Shown here in pieces: positions 44,801 through 50,328 of a stretch of DNA of 64,000 bases (positions are counted from its first letter, which is position 1; each line of letters begins with the position of its first letter). The notes under the pieces were generated by a model. It made no database searches. It saw nothing but the letters and a program-made list of their open reading frames with translations, and had not been told where the DNA came from. The DNA is from Nemertoderma westbladi (Eukaryota; Xenacoelomorpha; Nemertodermatida; Nemertodermatidae), in contig JAUCBJ010003840.1 of NCBI GenBank assembly GCA_032718475.1, forward strand, positions 1-64,000, in the 5' to 3' direction. The translations under genes were made by a program, and so were the position numbers.

Positions 44801-46892
44801 ACATACCTGGTATTACTCGCTCCCATAATTCCTTTTGTTCCGCCAGACTAGAACAGGCAGCAACGAACCAACAGTTACCTAGGTGACCCTGCGTGACGTC
44901 ACCCGATGACACACCGCTCACTACCATCTGTGGATTCTTGGTAATTTCCTATAGAAAAAACGAAATAAGGAAAGAATAGTGAGTGAAATTGTAACATTAG
45001 GATCGAAAATTATTATTATCGCCTTTTATGCGAAGCATTAAATGTTATTGTTAGAGCTCTAGCAGCATACACATACATCGGCCATAACAATCAGTCATGT
45101 AATTCCCCAAATTCGCCTGTAATTATCACGACATGTATGTTTCAGCAAACGTTCTAGGAATGCCAATGGTTGACCACCACGTTACCTTGGATACCATAGA
45201 ACAAGATTACAGACAGACTGATCAGTTATACGATGGTAGTGGCCAGCAAATCCCCATCGATCAACTTATCTATCTCGATAAATAGATAAGTTGATTAATT
45301 GATTAACAGCCTTTGTTTCCCGGGCTAATTTAAACCTTCGTTTTCGGCAGTTACTCCCCGTTTTAACAAATAAAACATCCTGCCACTCGATACCCACTAT
45401 ACTGTAACGCTTTGTTTGTTACCGGCTTTCTGTTTGCACACCAAGCGAAACATTGCATCATTGTAGTATATTGAAAGGGGGGGGGGGGGGGGGGGGGGGC
45501 TGGACGTAAATCCCATCTCGGCTAATTAATAATTCGTCTTAATGTTGAATTACCTTAGGGAAAGGAGCAGGTTACAGTGGCACGTTATTTTAACCAAAAC
45601 AATAAACTAAACACAATAGAACAGCTTACAGTTGTATCTTTGAGAGTAATCAGCTGTTATTTGCGTCGACGTTCCCCTGGAGAGGGATGAATTTCTATTG
45701 CGTTGAATATAATTGCAACGCGTGCAATTTGGCGATGTTCCTCCAAATATGTATGGCTAATCATCATTATAGGTGATATTGATAGCATATATAGTATATT
45801 TTTCATTGTAACATTTCATTAGATGAAAGAAAGTTTTAAATTGTATTACTGTAGCAGCAAGAAGGTAACTTTAGCTAGCTGCATCAGGTAGTCGCGTTAC
45901 TTGCTATAATTTCATTTAAATTACCGTGGAATGTGAGTTTTATGTAAAGGAGTTAACTTCTTAAGTTATCATATTTGACCAATAGCAGCAGGTGGTGTTC
46001 CTACTGTCCTACCTTGTTCTGTAAACACCAATCATAAATCATTTATAACATTTCCTGAAACACGTAAGCGAAATACAGGAAGTGAAAAGGACTGCATGAC
46101 AATATTATATAAACGGTAAATAAAAATTCAAAACAAATGTATTAGATTCGCCGATATCATATTTCGAGAATAACTAAAAGCGTTACCGAAAAACATTACA
46201 AACTTACACTCAGAACCCCCAGAGGTGTGGCTATCTAGTTACCGGCACTACTACACTACCGGCACCTCATACACCGGAATAACCAACCTATCGTATGAAA
46301 CACCTACCGGCGGTCTCAGCCATACCACTGAACCGATCTTATACGACGCCAGAGAAGAATCACTGGCGGAGAATTCTGGGTCCACCCATAATTCCCCGCT
46401 GTTACGACAACGCTTACTGATCGCGGCGTAATTCTGGTCTTTAAACTTAACAACACCACTGAAGAGCGACGCCAACCCTAAAGAAATAAACATTAGATGT
46501 ACTTAATATAACAAACAACTACAGAACTACATATACTAATGATATAGGCTTATTCCTTTAGAGTACATAATATATTTAATAATGGTACCAGCACCAGAAG
46601 TAATCCGCTTTTCTAATAGTCTAAAAAGCTAACAATTAAGAAAAAACTTACCCTTATCTTTTCTGCCGTATTTAACCTTCGGCATATTTCGCGAACCACA
46701 CTGGATGGCCGATGAACCGAATCGAATAAACCGCCGCCACGAGATTGATCGAAATTTACGTCGATGTCTAAATAACCACCAGAATATCGGTAATAACGTT
46801 CCGGCCAAAAGGACAGCTCCACAATATCTGATCAGCCCAGATTTAATGACCAAAATGACACAAATCCAAGTGAAGTAAAATAAAGAACTCAT
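20708..46892 (-). CDS. calpain-5-like cysteine protease gene (spliced, 13 exons plus an alternative exon 9)
   Basis: Ca2+-regulated intracellular cysteine protease. Joined exons give 711 residues (with exon 9a) or 724 (9b); all splice phases match. Order: N-terminal hydrophobic extension (about 1-80), protease core with Cys163 in '[14 protein letters not shown]', His331 in 'KGHAYGIT' and Asn357 in 'RLRNPWG', domain III (C2-like), then a C-terminal C2 domain. This lay-out without a penta-EF hand is that of calpain-5/6, and the catalytic triad is intact, as in calpain-5. The N-terminal extension is not usual for calpain-5. The gene spans 26 kb because introns are filled with minisatellites and transposon remnants; an opposite-strand SAC1 gene sits in its largest intron. 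Core assignment is firm; exon 1 and the choice of exon 9 are inferred. Confidence 0.93.
20990..21011 (+). repeat. G homopolymer (22)
   Basis: Uninterrupted G run in calpain intron 12, close upstream (on the gene's strand) of the exon 13 acceptor at 20,894. Confidence 0.9.
21012..22607. other. calpain intron 12, no gene seen
   Basis: Intron sequence between exons 12 and 13. Around 22,000-22,520 there are degenerate duplicated phrases ('cggacagac', 'gctatggggattttcctgg' and 'agctctagaggttttttcag'), possibly an old tandem repeat. No recognised element. Confidence 0.45.
22608..22630 (+). repeat. C homopolymer (23)
   Basis: Uninterrupted C run about 105 bases downstream of the calpain exon 12 donor (reads as G on the transcribed strand). 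Confidence 0.9.
22735..22871 (-). CDS. calpain exon 12 (C2 domain)
   Basis: 137 bases between 'ggttacag' and donor 'gttggt'. Encodes '[15 protein letters not shown]' and '[16 protein letters not shown]', the middle of a C2 domain. Enters in phase 1 and leaves in phase 0, matching exons 11 and 13. 'DPYAYV' and 'NPTW' are typical C2 strand motifs. Confidence 0.92.
22937..24850. repeat. 19-bp minisatellite grown from the calpain exon 11 donor, about 100 copies
   Basis: On the gene strand the unit is 'gtgagctggaggtaggttg'. It starts directly at the exon 11/intron border, where the exon reads 'ggtgctggag' and the intron 'gtatgttggtgagctggag'. The unit is therefore a close copy of exon end plus donor. 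Each unit holds two donor-like sites (gag|gtaggt and ttg|gtgagc). Reading through meets TAG within the first unit. Confidence 0.95.
24851..24978 (-). CDS. calpain exon 11 (domain III end / C2 start)
   Basis: 128 bases after acceptor 'cttatag'; encodes '[19 protein letters not shown]' and '[20 protein letters not shown]'. Enters phase 2, leaves phase 1. The last ten exon bases are the seed of the minisatellite that fills the next intron. Donor g|gtatgt. Confidence 0.92.
25134..25147 (+). repeat. C homopolymer (14)
   Basis: C run in the short intron between exons 10 and 11. Confidence 0.85.
25193..25389 (-). CDS. calpain exon 10 (domain III)
   Basis: 197 bases after 'tgactcag'; encodes '[19 protein letters not shown]' and '[20 protein letters not shown]', the end of calpain domain III ('GRYVIIPTTFEP' is a family hallmark). 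Donor ag|gtgagt. Phase 0 in, phase 2 out. Confidence 0.94.
25451..25535. repeat. 18-bp tandem repeat, about 4.7 copies
   Basis: Unit 'tttagaacaacttgagac' with an a/g variant, 62 bases upstream of the calpain exon 10 acceptor. It contains no exon sequence. Confidence 0.9.
25536..26656. other. calpain intron between exons 9b and 10
   Basis: AT-rich intron sequence. No gene or recognised mobile element. Confidence 0.5.
26657..26797 (-). CDS. calpain exon 9b (alternative domain III exon, 47 codons)
   Basis: Between acceptor 'ttattcag' and 'ATGAAG|gtcatt'. Encodes a segment starting '[15 protein letters not shown]' and ending 'YTIGFAVMK'. Both borders are phase 0. It covers the same part of domain III as exon 9a (start Y-x-F-D, middle V-M-I-E, end IGF-x-VMK) but is longer and only distantly similar. 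Including both would duplicate this part, so mutually exclusive use is likely. The donor gtcatt is weaker than that of 9a. Confidence 0.8.
26888..27655. repeat. 58-bp minisatellite, about 13 copies
   Basis: Unit holds 'cacatgcgaacacatacaca' and 'caatagtggcagcaataagt'. Minus-strand frames stay open through it, giving hydrophobic Cys-rich pseudo-proteins that are artefacts. Lies between alternative exons 9a and 9b, ending 91 bases upstream of the 9b acceptor. The unit does not resemble either exon. Confidence 0.95.
27794..27810 (+). repeat. G homopolymer (17)
   Basis: G run in the intron between exons 9a and 9b. Confidence 0.85.
27935..28005 (-). mobile_element. possible tRNA-like SINE head fragment
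   Basis: The minus strand reads 'tagctgaatggttagagcgc', a good polymerase III box A of a tRNA head, but no box B follows. Probably a truncated SINE. Confidence 0.4.
28089..28310 (-). pseudogene. LINE tail fragment related to that at 58,425-59,164
   Basis: Minus-strand '[20 protein letters not shown]' resembles 'ENQSVHSHELWRPHGANKHG' in the LINE remnant at 58,425-58,703. Two copies of one family, one in an intron of each gene. Confidence 0.65.
28311..28957. other. calpain intron sequence, nothing recognised
   Basis: Between a LINE fragment and a short tandem repeat. No credible exon found; open frames lack motifs. Confidence 0.4.
28958..29046. repeat. 30-bp tandem repeat, about 3 copies
   Basis: Unit contains 'cggtaggcggtaagacacgc' and 'atccggtcac'. 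About 290 bases downstream of the exon 9a donor; no exon similarity. Confidence 0.9.
29339..29440 (-). CDS. calpain exon 9a (domain III, 34 codons)
   Basis: 102 bases from acceptor 'ccatccag' to 'ATGAAG|gtagat', phase 0 at both ends. Encodes '[17 protein letters not shown]' through 'FSIGFTVMK', matching the domain III strand that follows 'FLQNPQ' in calpains. Compare with exon 9b at 26,657-26,797. Confidence 0.87.
29509..29570. repeat. (TCCG)n tetranucleotide array next to the exon 8 donor
   Basis: About 15 copies of tccg (acgg on the gene strand). The array starts about 16 bases after the exon 8 donor, whose intron begins 'gtaggtacggtttaacgg', so the donor-proximal 'acgg' may be the seed. 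Confidence 0.9.
29584..29779 (-). CDS. calpain exon 8 (protease core end / domain III start)
   Basis: 196 bases after 'gacatttag'; encodes '[20 protein letters not shown]' and '[16 protein letters not shown]', ending 'WLQNPQ|'. 'HKTWHEA' and 'LQNPQ' are standard calpain positions. Phase 2 in, phase 0 out. Donor cag|gtaggt. Confidence 0.94.
29948..30032 (+). repeat. two G homopolymers (18 and 15)
   Basis: Runs at 29,948-29,965 and 30,018-30,032 just before the 14-bp array. Confidence 0.9.
30085..32031. repeat. 14-bp minisatellite, about 139 copies, with a 994-bp higher-order duplication
   Basis: Unit 'cataccccacccag' (gene strand 'ctgggtggggtatg', G-rich). Rare variants come as an ordered set: 'catgcc', 'gacata', 'aacata', 'ctgcata' and 'catactcc' appear at 30,551-30,680 and again 994 bases (71 units) later at 31,545-31,675. 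Four frames stay open and give pseudo-proteins of over 660 residues. In the calpain intron between exons 7 and 8, but 440 bases from the exon 7 donor and not exon-derived. Confidence 0.97.
32470..32623 (-). CDS. calpain exon 7 (catalytic Asn)
   Basis: 154 bases from 'tttctag' to donor 'tg|gtgagt'. Encodes '[20 protein letters not shown]', where the Asn of 'RNPWG' is the third catalytic residue, and ends 'FEDDGEFW', a conserved end of the core. Phase 1 in, 2 out. Confidence 0.95.
32810..33135. repeat. fold-back element (imperfect inverted repeat)
   Basis: Left arm about 32,810-32,880 ('aaaggctatttctcc' to 'gttgaaattt') and right arm about 33,075-33,135 ('aaatttcaactc' to 'ggagaaatagcctttt') are inverted relative to each other with about 200 bases between. 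Probably a MITE-like remnant in the intron between exons 6 and 7. Confidence 0.6.
33136..33736. other. calpain intron 6 sequence
   Basis: AT-rich intron sequence, no gene or named element seen. Confidence 0.5.
33737..33836 (-). CDS. calpain exon 6 (catalytic His)
   Basis: 100 bases from 'taatgcag' to donor 'ctg|gtaagt'. Encodes '[20 protein letters not shown]' then '[13 protein letters not shown]'. The His in 'KGHAYGIT' is the catalytic base. Phase 0 in, 1 out. Confidence 0.94.
34179..34371 (-). CDS. calpain exon 5 (protease core)
   Basis: 193 bases from 'tataaag' to donor 'acg|gtgcgt'. Encodes '[20 protein letters not shown]' then '[10 protein letters not shown]', where 'GSYEAL.GG.T..AL.DFTGGV' is a calpain signature. 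Phase 2 in, 0 out. Confidence 0.95.
34372..35307. other. calpain intron 4 body
   Basis: Intron between exons 4 and 5. No gene. Part of 34,970-35,100 resembles 28,540-28,610 loosely ('gtgat.ggtgaa', 'acccgagg') and may be a dispersed repeat. Confidence 0.4.
35308..35575. repeat. 66/67-bp tandem repeat grown from the calpain exon 4 donor, 4 copies
   Basis: The first unit overlaps the last 39 bases of exon 4. Each further unit in the intron repeats the exon end 'tactggag.gc.ttactgg' through 'gcttacgcaaa' followed by donor 'gtaaggg'. Exon and intron parts are thus duplicated together. Reading past the first donor gives AAG then TAA, an immediate stop. Confidence 0.95.
35537..35726 (-). CDS. calpain exon 4 (protease core)
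   Basis: 190 bases from 'tttatcag' to donor 'aa|gtaagg'. Encodes '[20 protein letters not shown]', '[16 protein letters not shown]' and '[13 protein letters not shown]', all conserved in calpain-5. Phase 1 in, 2 out; K is completed by the first base of exon 5. Confidence 0.95.
35890..36125 (+). repeat. dispersed repeat family, copy
   Basis: Closely similar to 45,500-45,720: shared 'gggaaaggagcaggttacag', 'caataaactaaacacaatag', 'aatcagctgttatttgcgtc' and 'cccctggagaggg'. Further partial copies at 1,945-1,992 (inverted), 49,485-49,515 and 59,380-59,520. Unknown class. Confidence 0.8.
36190..37085. repeat. large fold-back element, about 900 bp
   Basis: Left arm 36,232-36,510 and right arm 36,805-37,085 are inverted copies at roughly 80% identity (shared 'aacccttaatacaacaacca', 'atgctacgaaatttt' and 'aatgtaatctagatatcatt'). 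The centre (36,520-36,800) is also self-complementary. In calpain intron 3. Confidence 0.8.
37075..37330 (+). repeat. partial extra copy of the fold-back arm
   Basis: Repeats the right-arm order in direct orientation ('tcggaatctgcagatgaaga', 'tctagatta', 'gaggtggtta', 'ggccaggcc'). A further fragment at 37,930-37,990 repeats 'gaaaattgaaaaat.' and 'ggccaggccagtagtaagaa', so 37,330-37,930 is probably a later insertion. Confidence 0.65.
37610..37800 (-). other. unidentified open stretch, possibly a coding fragment
   Basis: The minus strand stays open over about 60 codons and reads '..[18 protein letters not shown]' and '[20 protein letters not shown]', basic and unlike the AT-rich surroundings. 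I recognise no family. It may be a transposase fragment or part of another insertion in calpain intron 3. Confidence 0.25.
38335..40134 (+). CDS. phosphatidylinositol-phosphate phosphatase SAC1, intronless
   Basis: SAC1 removes phosphate from PI4P (and other mono-phosphoinositides) at ER and Golgi membranes. 599 codons, similar to the 587 residues usual in animals. The SAC domain is complete: '[15 protein letters not shown]', '[12 protein letters not shown]', 'NYVETEQIV', '[15 protein letters not shown]', and the P-loop CX5R at Cys394 in '[10 protein letters not shown]'. '[16 protein letters not shown]' and '[20 protein letters not shown]' follow. Two C-terminal membrane helices (about 531-551 and 561-580) match the family. 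One uninterrupted frame, GC-rich, inside a calpain intron on the other strand: either a retrocopy that stays intact or an intronless parental gene. ATG has A at -3. Confidence 0.96.
   Translation: MTTPVYDTLRLYITGTHFYVHPEDPLVKEILLIDRVSGNISLVKEETSRFIPGHAIQRLIYGIMGVVRLLAGPYLVVITERVKVGEIDGHNIWKVGATEIFSYLRIIRHLDDQQLQDNDSYYSMIDMILQENSFYFSSSYDLTHTMQRYHNASSEFELMGLLERADQRFVWNSGLLRDLASHGGLHRYLLPVMCGFVSIRSCSVGGRRFVWALVSRLAWLRAGARYYMRGLDQDGNAANYVETEQIVEYSRNCCSFVQTRGSIPLYWSQCPNLWYKPVPLLADPEDQTAGFGRHFDEQFYRYGKQTIVNLVDNKGKEKILNGAFERTVERSRNKYPGLSYEYFDFHKECSQLRWGRLSILIDRLEPQRLSHGYFHVTRDGTHVRKQTGVFRTNCIDCLDRTNVVQSLVAKRSLAQQLVALGVISEFGVVDELEEMDRVYKSVWADNADTCARHYTGTGALKTDYTRTGKRTVLGALKDGWNSSIRYYKNNFTDGYKQDAIDLFLGNYVVTGTEGVGNVPSPLRSAPTRLQVILPLLLIVSLAVLIVIFLLPSSDLRLQYGHVLFWTLIIVSSVYLILRNGYEFVDRPRLVIRPELNVVV
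40578..40583 (+). promoter_or_regulatory. possible SAC1 polyadenylation signal
   Basis: AATAAA about 445 bases after the SAC1 stop codon. No encoded poly(A) tail is seen near the stop, which would be expected directly after a young retrocopy. Confidence 0.4.
40584..40984. other. no gene seen
   Basis: AT-rich sequence between SAC1 and the short tandem repeat. Confidence 0.45.
40985..41108. repeat. 15-20 bp tandem repeat
   Basis: Variants of 'tctcgatatttttac' about seven times, directly before the large array. Confidence 0.85.
41121..44622. repeat. 29/30-bp minisatellite (58-59 bp dimer), over 100 subunits, split by a SINE
   Basis: Subunits alternate 'ttttcacgtccatgtgagcc' + 'cccacgc' with 'acttacacgtccgtgtgagc' + 'ccccacgctta'. 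Core TCACGTCCATGTGA is near-palindromic. Fills 3.1 kb of calpain intron 3, ending 185 bases downstream of the exon 3 donor (gene strand). Not exon-derived, though every long unit has GTAAGT on the gene strand. Interrupted at 43,381-43,759. Many short frames in it are artefacts. Confidence 0.96.
43381..43759 (-). mobile_element. tRNA-derived SINE inserted in the minisatellite
   Basis: The minus strand has box A 'tggcctagtgg' and box B 'ggttcgaatcc' about 40 bases apart, then 'gatgagacccagtaaggtcg' and 'aaacg', a segment common to metazoan SINEs. The array is intact on both sides, so the element inserted after the array had formed. Flanking the tRNA part, 'ttgaaattaatatctcatat' near 43,599 recurs inverted near 43,740. 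Confidence 0.82.
44807..44948 (-). CDS. calpain exon 3 (catalytic Cys)
   Basis: 142 bases from 'ttctatag' to donor 'cag|gtatgt'. Encodes '[20 protein letters not shown]' then '[18 protein letters not shown]'. The Cys of 'GNCWF' is the catalytic nucleophile (residue 163 of the joined protein). Phase 0 in, 1 out. Confidence 0.95.
45260..45295. repeat. perfect 14-bp hairpin
   Basis: 'atcaacttatctat' and its exact inverse, 8-base loop, in calpain intron 2. Confidence 0.85.
45477..45725 (+). repeat. G homopolymer (23) followed by a copy of the dispersed repeat
   Basis: G run 45,477-45,499, then a copy of the 35,890-36,125 repeat beginning 'ctggacgtaaatccc'. The copy at 35,890 has a shorter G run at the same place, and the inverted copy at 1,945 also borders a G run, so the homopolymer seems to belong to the element. 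Confidence 0.8.
45726..46307. other. calpain intron 2 sequence
   Basis: Between the dispersed repeat and exon 2. No gene seen. Confidence 0.5.
46308..46477 (-). CDS. calpain exon 2 (start of protease core)
   Basis: 170 bases from 'tttctttag' to donor 'ccg|gtaggt'. Encodes '[20 protein letters not shown]' and '[19 protein letters not shown]'. 'FKDQNY', 'F.DP.F' and 'W.RP' are conserved near the start of calpains. Phase 1 in, 0 out. Confidence 0.92.
46652..46892 (-). CDS. calpain exon 1 (predicted hydrophobic N-terminal extension)
   Basis: Starts at ATG 46,892, directly preceded by two in-frame TGA codons, and ends '..GRKDKG' at donor 'aagg|gtaagt'; phase 1 fits exon 2. About 80 residues: two hydrophobic stretches (about 5-16 and 20-41, '[19 protein letters not shown]') followed by a very basic 'RHRRK' segment. 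This looks like a signal anchor. Calpain-5 normally begins close to 'FKDQNY', so the extension is unusual. Support is splice phase and reading frame only. Confidence 0.6.
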
Positions 46893-46894
46893 TC

Positions 46895-46919
46895 ATCAAC
46901 TACTTCGGAAGTAGTTGAT
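46895..46919. promoter_or_regulatory. 12-bp perfect hairpin at the presumed calpain 5' UTR
   Basis: 'atcaactacttc', one base, then its exact inverse, ending 3 bases before the calpain start codon on the minus strand. A stem here could hinder ribosome scanning; function is inferred. Confidence 0.5.
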
Positions 46920-48820
46920 CTGGTAATATATGGAGAAGAACCCATCACTAAATATTCAATGTTTTATTTAGGCCTACAAGAGAATTCCACACACATAAAG
47001 ACATAGGCCTACTGACTCACTGATATAGTAGCACATACTACTGTACTACACCTACTAAAACTACATAATTATTACAAGTACTTACTTTACTAGCCAGGTA
47101 GAGATATGATATATATACCATACCTGCAACAACTAACAACCACTAATTACCTCAATGCAATCAGCCAAACACCTATACTCACTGCATAAGTTCATACCTC
47201 CATATGGGTAATGGACTAGGGCCTACATAAATGTATTAGCCAATCAAAAGCAACCATCGGTTAATGAAATCAATAATGTAATGAATGAAATATTACTGTC
47301 CGTACAGCAGTAGGCCTTATACTGTTATACAGATATAGAAATAAGTAAATAAGAACAGAAGAAGGCTGATATAAGTACTGAAGTAGACCTAACGGTACCC
47401 TGCTGTGTCCGTGTCCATTGTTCGGGAAGGTCTACAAGTAAAGTAAACTATGTCAGATTTGTAGAAAGCAGAGCGAGTTCCTGAGCATCAGAGGAGCAGA
47501 GCTCAGAGCGTCGGAACGTGAAGCAACAACAGATAAACAACCTGATAGGAATGTTTTCAAAATTGGCTTCCCGCGCTTACTTAAACACGCCATTTAGACC
47601 GTTTCCGCGTGTTTTTACAAAAAAACACCCCGCCACTCGATTCCCACACCTTGTTACGGTAACCCTTATTTGATTGTTTCTAGCCCAACAATTTTTTCGC
47701 GCACTAACCATATTGTAATGTAATTAACAAAATAATAACTGCACAAGCTGACAAGTAAATTAAAAATTATTTTAACTCATTTACTATGATTACATAAAAT
47801 ATAACACAAAGAAAGTAAAACAAACAGGCAATGATTGAACAATTACGTCGTATATGGATGGATGGGTGGAGAAGATAACAGAGGCGATAGTGCCACCTCA
47901 GCACTTACGAGTGTATCTCCTGATCTATATTAGATCAATATAATGTATAAATAAAATAGGCCCAAGTATCTCATAAAAAATAAAATATACCGGTACTAAA
48001 ACCAAATGGATTAAATACATGAGAGGCTAAGCCCTCTAATCTAATTTAGTAAAATATTGAATAACTTTTGGGATTAAGTGTTAACAGAAATAGTTACTGC
48101 AGTAGTGATTTAAACACTGTCAGTCTGTAGTACAGTAGTAGCAGTGTTGTCAACCAGTTCAGCCAGGCAATTTACAGCTGTTACACGTATCCCAGCAACA
48201 TCACTAACAATAACATAGTAATTTGACAGAACCATTCGGAGTTTTCCAACGAGAAAATGCTTATCGGACCCGCACCAAAAAGACAAAAAACTATATGATA
48301 GGATTTCAATTATAAAATTTGAGTAATGAAACTTAGTTACTAATGCCTTTACATGGTTGTTACCTACAAAGTTGCTAAGCGGTACACGTATAATATTAAC
48401 TGTAGTCCCGCATGAATATAGTAGTCACTTATTCCTCTGGTGTAATGCAGTATGTATATGAAGTAGTCCGGATGAGAATGCTTTATACGACAGGTGAAAA
48501 ATAATTTGCGTTCATAAGACAGTGGAATTTAGGCCGTTCCAGGTACATCCTGAGAATAATAAATAGAGATATTTCAACCCTCATTTTATTAGGATCTTAA
48601 TTTCTCAGAAAAGTTTGTTGGCCTTCAGATGACTACGGAAACTATGCAGTATTATATTGTTACATACTAATCTTTATTATCACCTTTATTGACTGTCTGA
48701 ACTATAAATTTTATTAGCATATATAATTTTGTCACATCATCTCAACTTCTACGAGATCTTAAAGGCTTAATTATACTTGCTGTAGTAAGAAACACAGTAT
48801 AAAAGGTTCTCTTATTTCAT
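46920..48820. other. upstream region of calpain, no gene seen
   Basis: The calpain promoter is expected near here but I see no convincing TATA or initiator arrangement. 47,570-47,700 resembles 45,300-45,440 ('cgccactcgat', 'cccacac.tt', 'gtaac'), another dispersed repeat. Confidence 0.4.
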
Positions 48821-49137
48821 TAATTTATGAATGCCAAGTCCCCATCCCCACACACACATCACACTAATTGTTTAATCAATGTTTTTAGGGGAACTACGAC
48901 ACTCCCCCCCCCCCCCCCCCCCCCCCCGGACAATCTCCCCCCCCCCCCCCCCCCCGGACACTACCCCCCGGATACTTCCTCCCCAGGTAAAGTGTTAAAA
49001 TTAATCTGGCATCAAAGCAATAAACAAAACTTAAAGATGGTTACAGGACAAGTTGTATCTACATGTAGTCATGTTTTTTCAAAATTTATAAAAGAAACAA
49101 TTTTATATAGTCAAAGTTTGTTTGTTTTTCTTTTTAT

Positions 49138-49245
49138 TGGGGGCTGCCGCCCCCAAACCCCCGCTTCTATTGTTGGGGGCAGTAGACCCCAAACACCCGC
49201 TTCTTTTGTTGGGGGCTACCGCCCCCAAACCCCGGTATTTCCCTG
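49138..49245. repeat. 36-bp tandem repeat with a GC hairpin in units 1 and 3
   Basis: Three units starting 'ttgggggctgccgcccccaa' then 'acccccgcttct'. GGGGGC..GCCCCC forms a stem in units 1 and 3; unit 2 has lost it ('cagtagacccc'). Confidence 0.9.
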
Positions 49246-49864
49246 TGTTCCCGTGGTGAAAGACTTAAATCATCAGATAATAAATTGACTAAGTCTAAAG
49301 TAGGAACTGTATTGAATGTTAACCAAATTAATATAGAAATTACTACAATATTATATAATTCAACAAAAAATCAAAATTTCATAATTCAACAAAATCATAT
49401 TAAAAATATTGCAAGTAACCAGGAAATTTAATTAGTTTATCAATATGTAAGGCTGAACACAGAATACAGGTAGACAGACGCATGTCGATTTTCCCCTGGA
49501 GAGGTATAATTTTGAGTGCAACAATAATATTCATCCCCATATGCTACAATTTGAAGAAAACAATTAGATAATAATACTTATTAAAAACAATTAATTTTTT
49601 TAATTCTATAGTAAAAAAAAACAATATATCATTTGGGGATGGAATTTATAGGTCATCTAATTAATTGTTTAAAGATTAGCAAACAACACAATGTAATTGC
49701 ATTGATAAAATCCATAAATAAAACTTGGATACAAAATTTAAAATCGGGATGCAAAAGATTACTTTCTGAGCTAAGAAAGGAAAATTGGATACAACTTGTC
49801 TGGATACAAGCGGTCCGTTTACCTGACAAAATGAAAAATAAGAATGTGCGAAGTTAAGAACAGT
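49246..49864. other. interior of the G/C-rich element, AT-rich
   Basis: No recognised coding motif. 49,485-49,515 has a short piece of the dispersed repeat ('ttcccctggagagg'). Confidence 0.4.
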
Positions 49865-50328
49865 CGGGGGGGGGGGGAGTGTCCGGGGGGAGTGTCTGGG
49901 GGGGTAGTGTCCGGGGGGAAGTGTCCTACTTGAACGGGGGGGAACTGTCCGGGGGGGAAGTGTCCGGGGGGGAGTGTCTGGGGCGGTAGTGTCCGGGGGA
50001 AGTGTCCCTACTTGAACGGGGGGGGGGGGGGGTGACTGTCCGGGGGGGGGGGGGGGGGGGTGGGGGGAGTGTCCGCACACCGTTGTTAGACCTTCGATCC
50101 ATTACAATAAACTACAGAAGAAATATTGTTAACAGTTTGACCTTCGGTCATAGTGTAATAATCTCACGCGTAATTTGAGAAAATCCACAAACGAACTTAC
50201 TTCTCTGTTTGCCTATAGCCCTTTTAAGCTGCTCTCTACTTATACGATAGTAATTCCTGAACTTATATCGTGTTCAATTATTAACATTTACAATTAACAT
50301 TAACATTTACAAGGGGAAAGGGAGCCTG

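Larger units (their letters stand above)
48880..50095. mobile_element. G/C-rich inverted-repeat element of unknown class
   Basis: Left end (48,895-48,985) has C runs of 24 and 19 separated by 'ggacaatct' and 'ggacactac'; right end (49,865-50,080) has about 15 units of G runs joined by 'agtgtccgg', the inverse motif. About 880 bases lie between, with a 36-bp hairpin repeat. The matching, inverted ends suggest a mobile or fold-back element. Frames on either strand give proline-rich pseudo-proteins from the C runs; I do not call them genes. Confidence 0.5.

Noticed and set aside
48827-49288. Proline-rich 153-codon frame
   Set aside because: Depends on C homopolymers of uncertain length and a 36-bp repeat; no domain recognised.
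49676-50080. Proline-rich 134-codon minus-strand frame
   Set aside because: Comes from the inverted G-run end of the same element.
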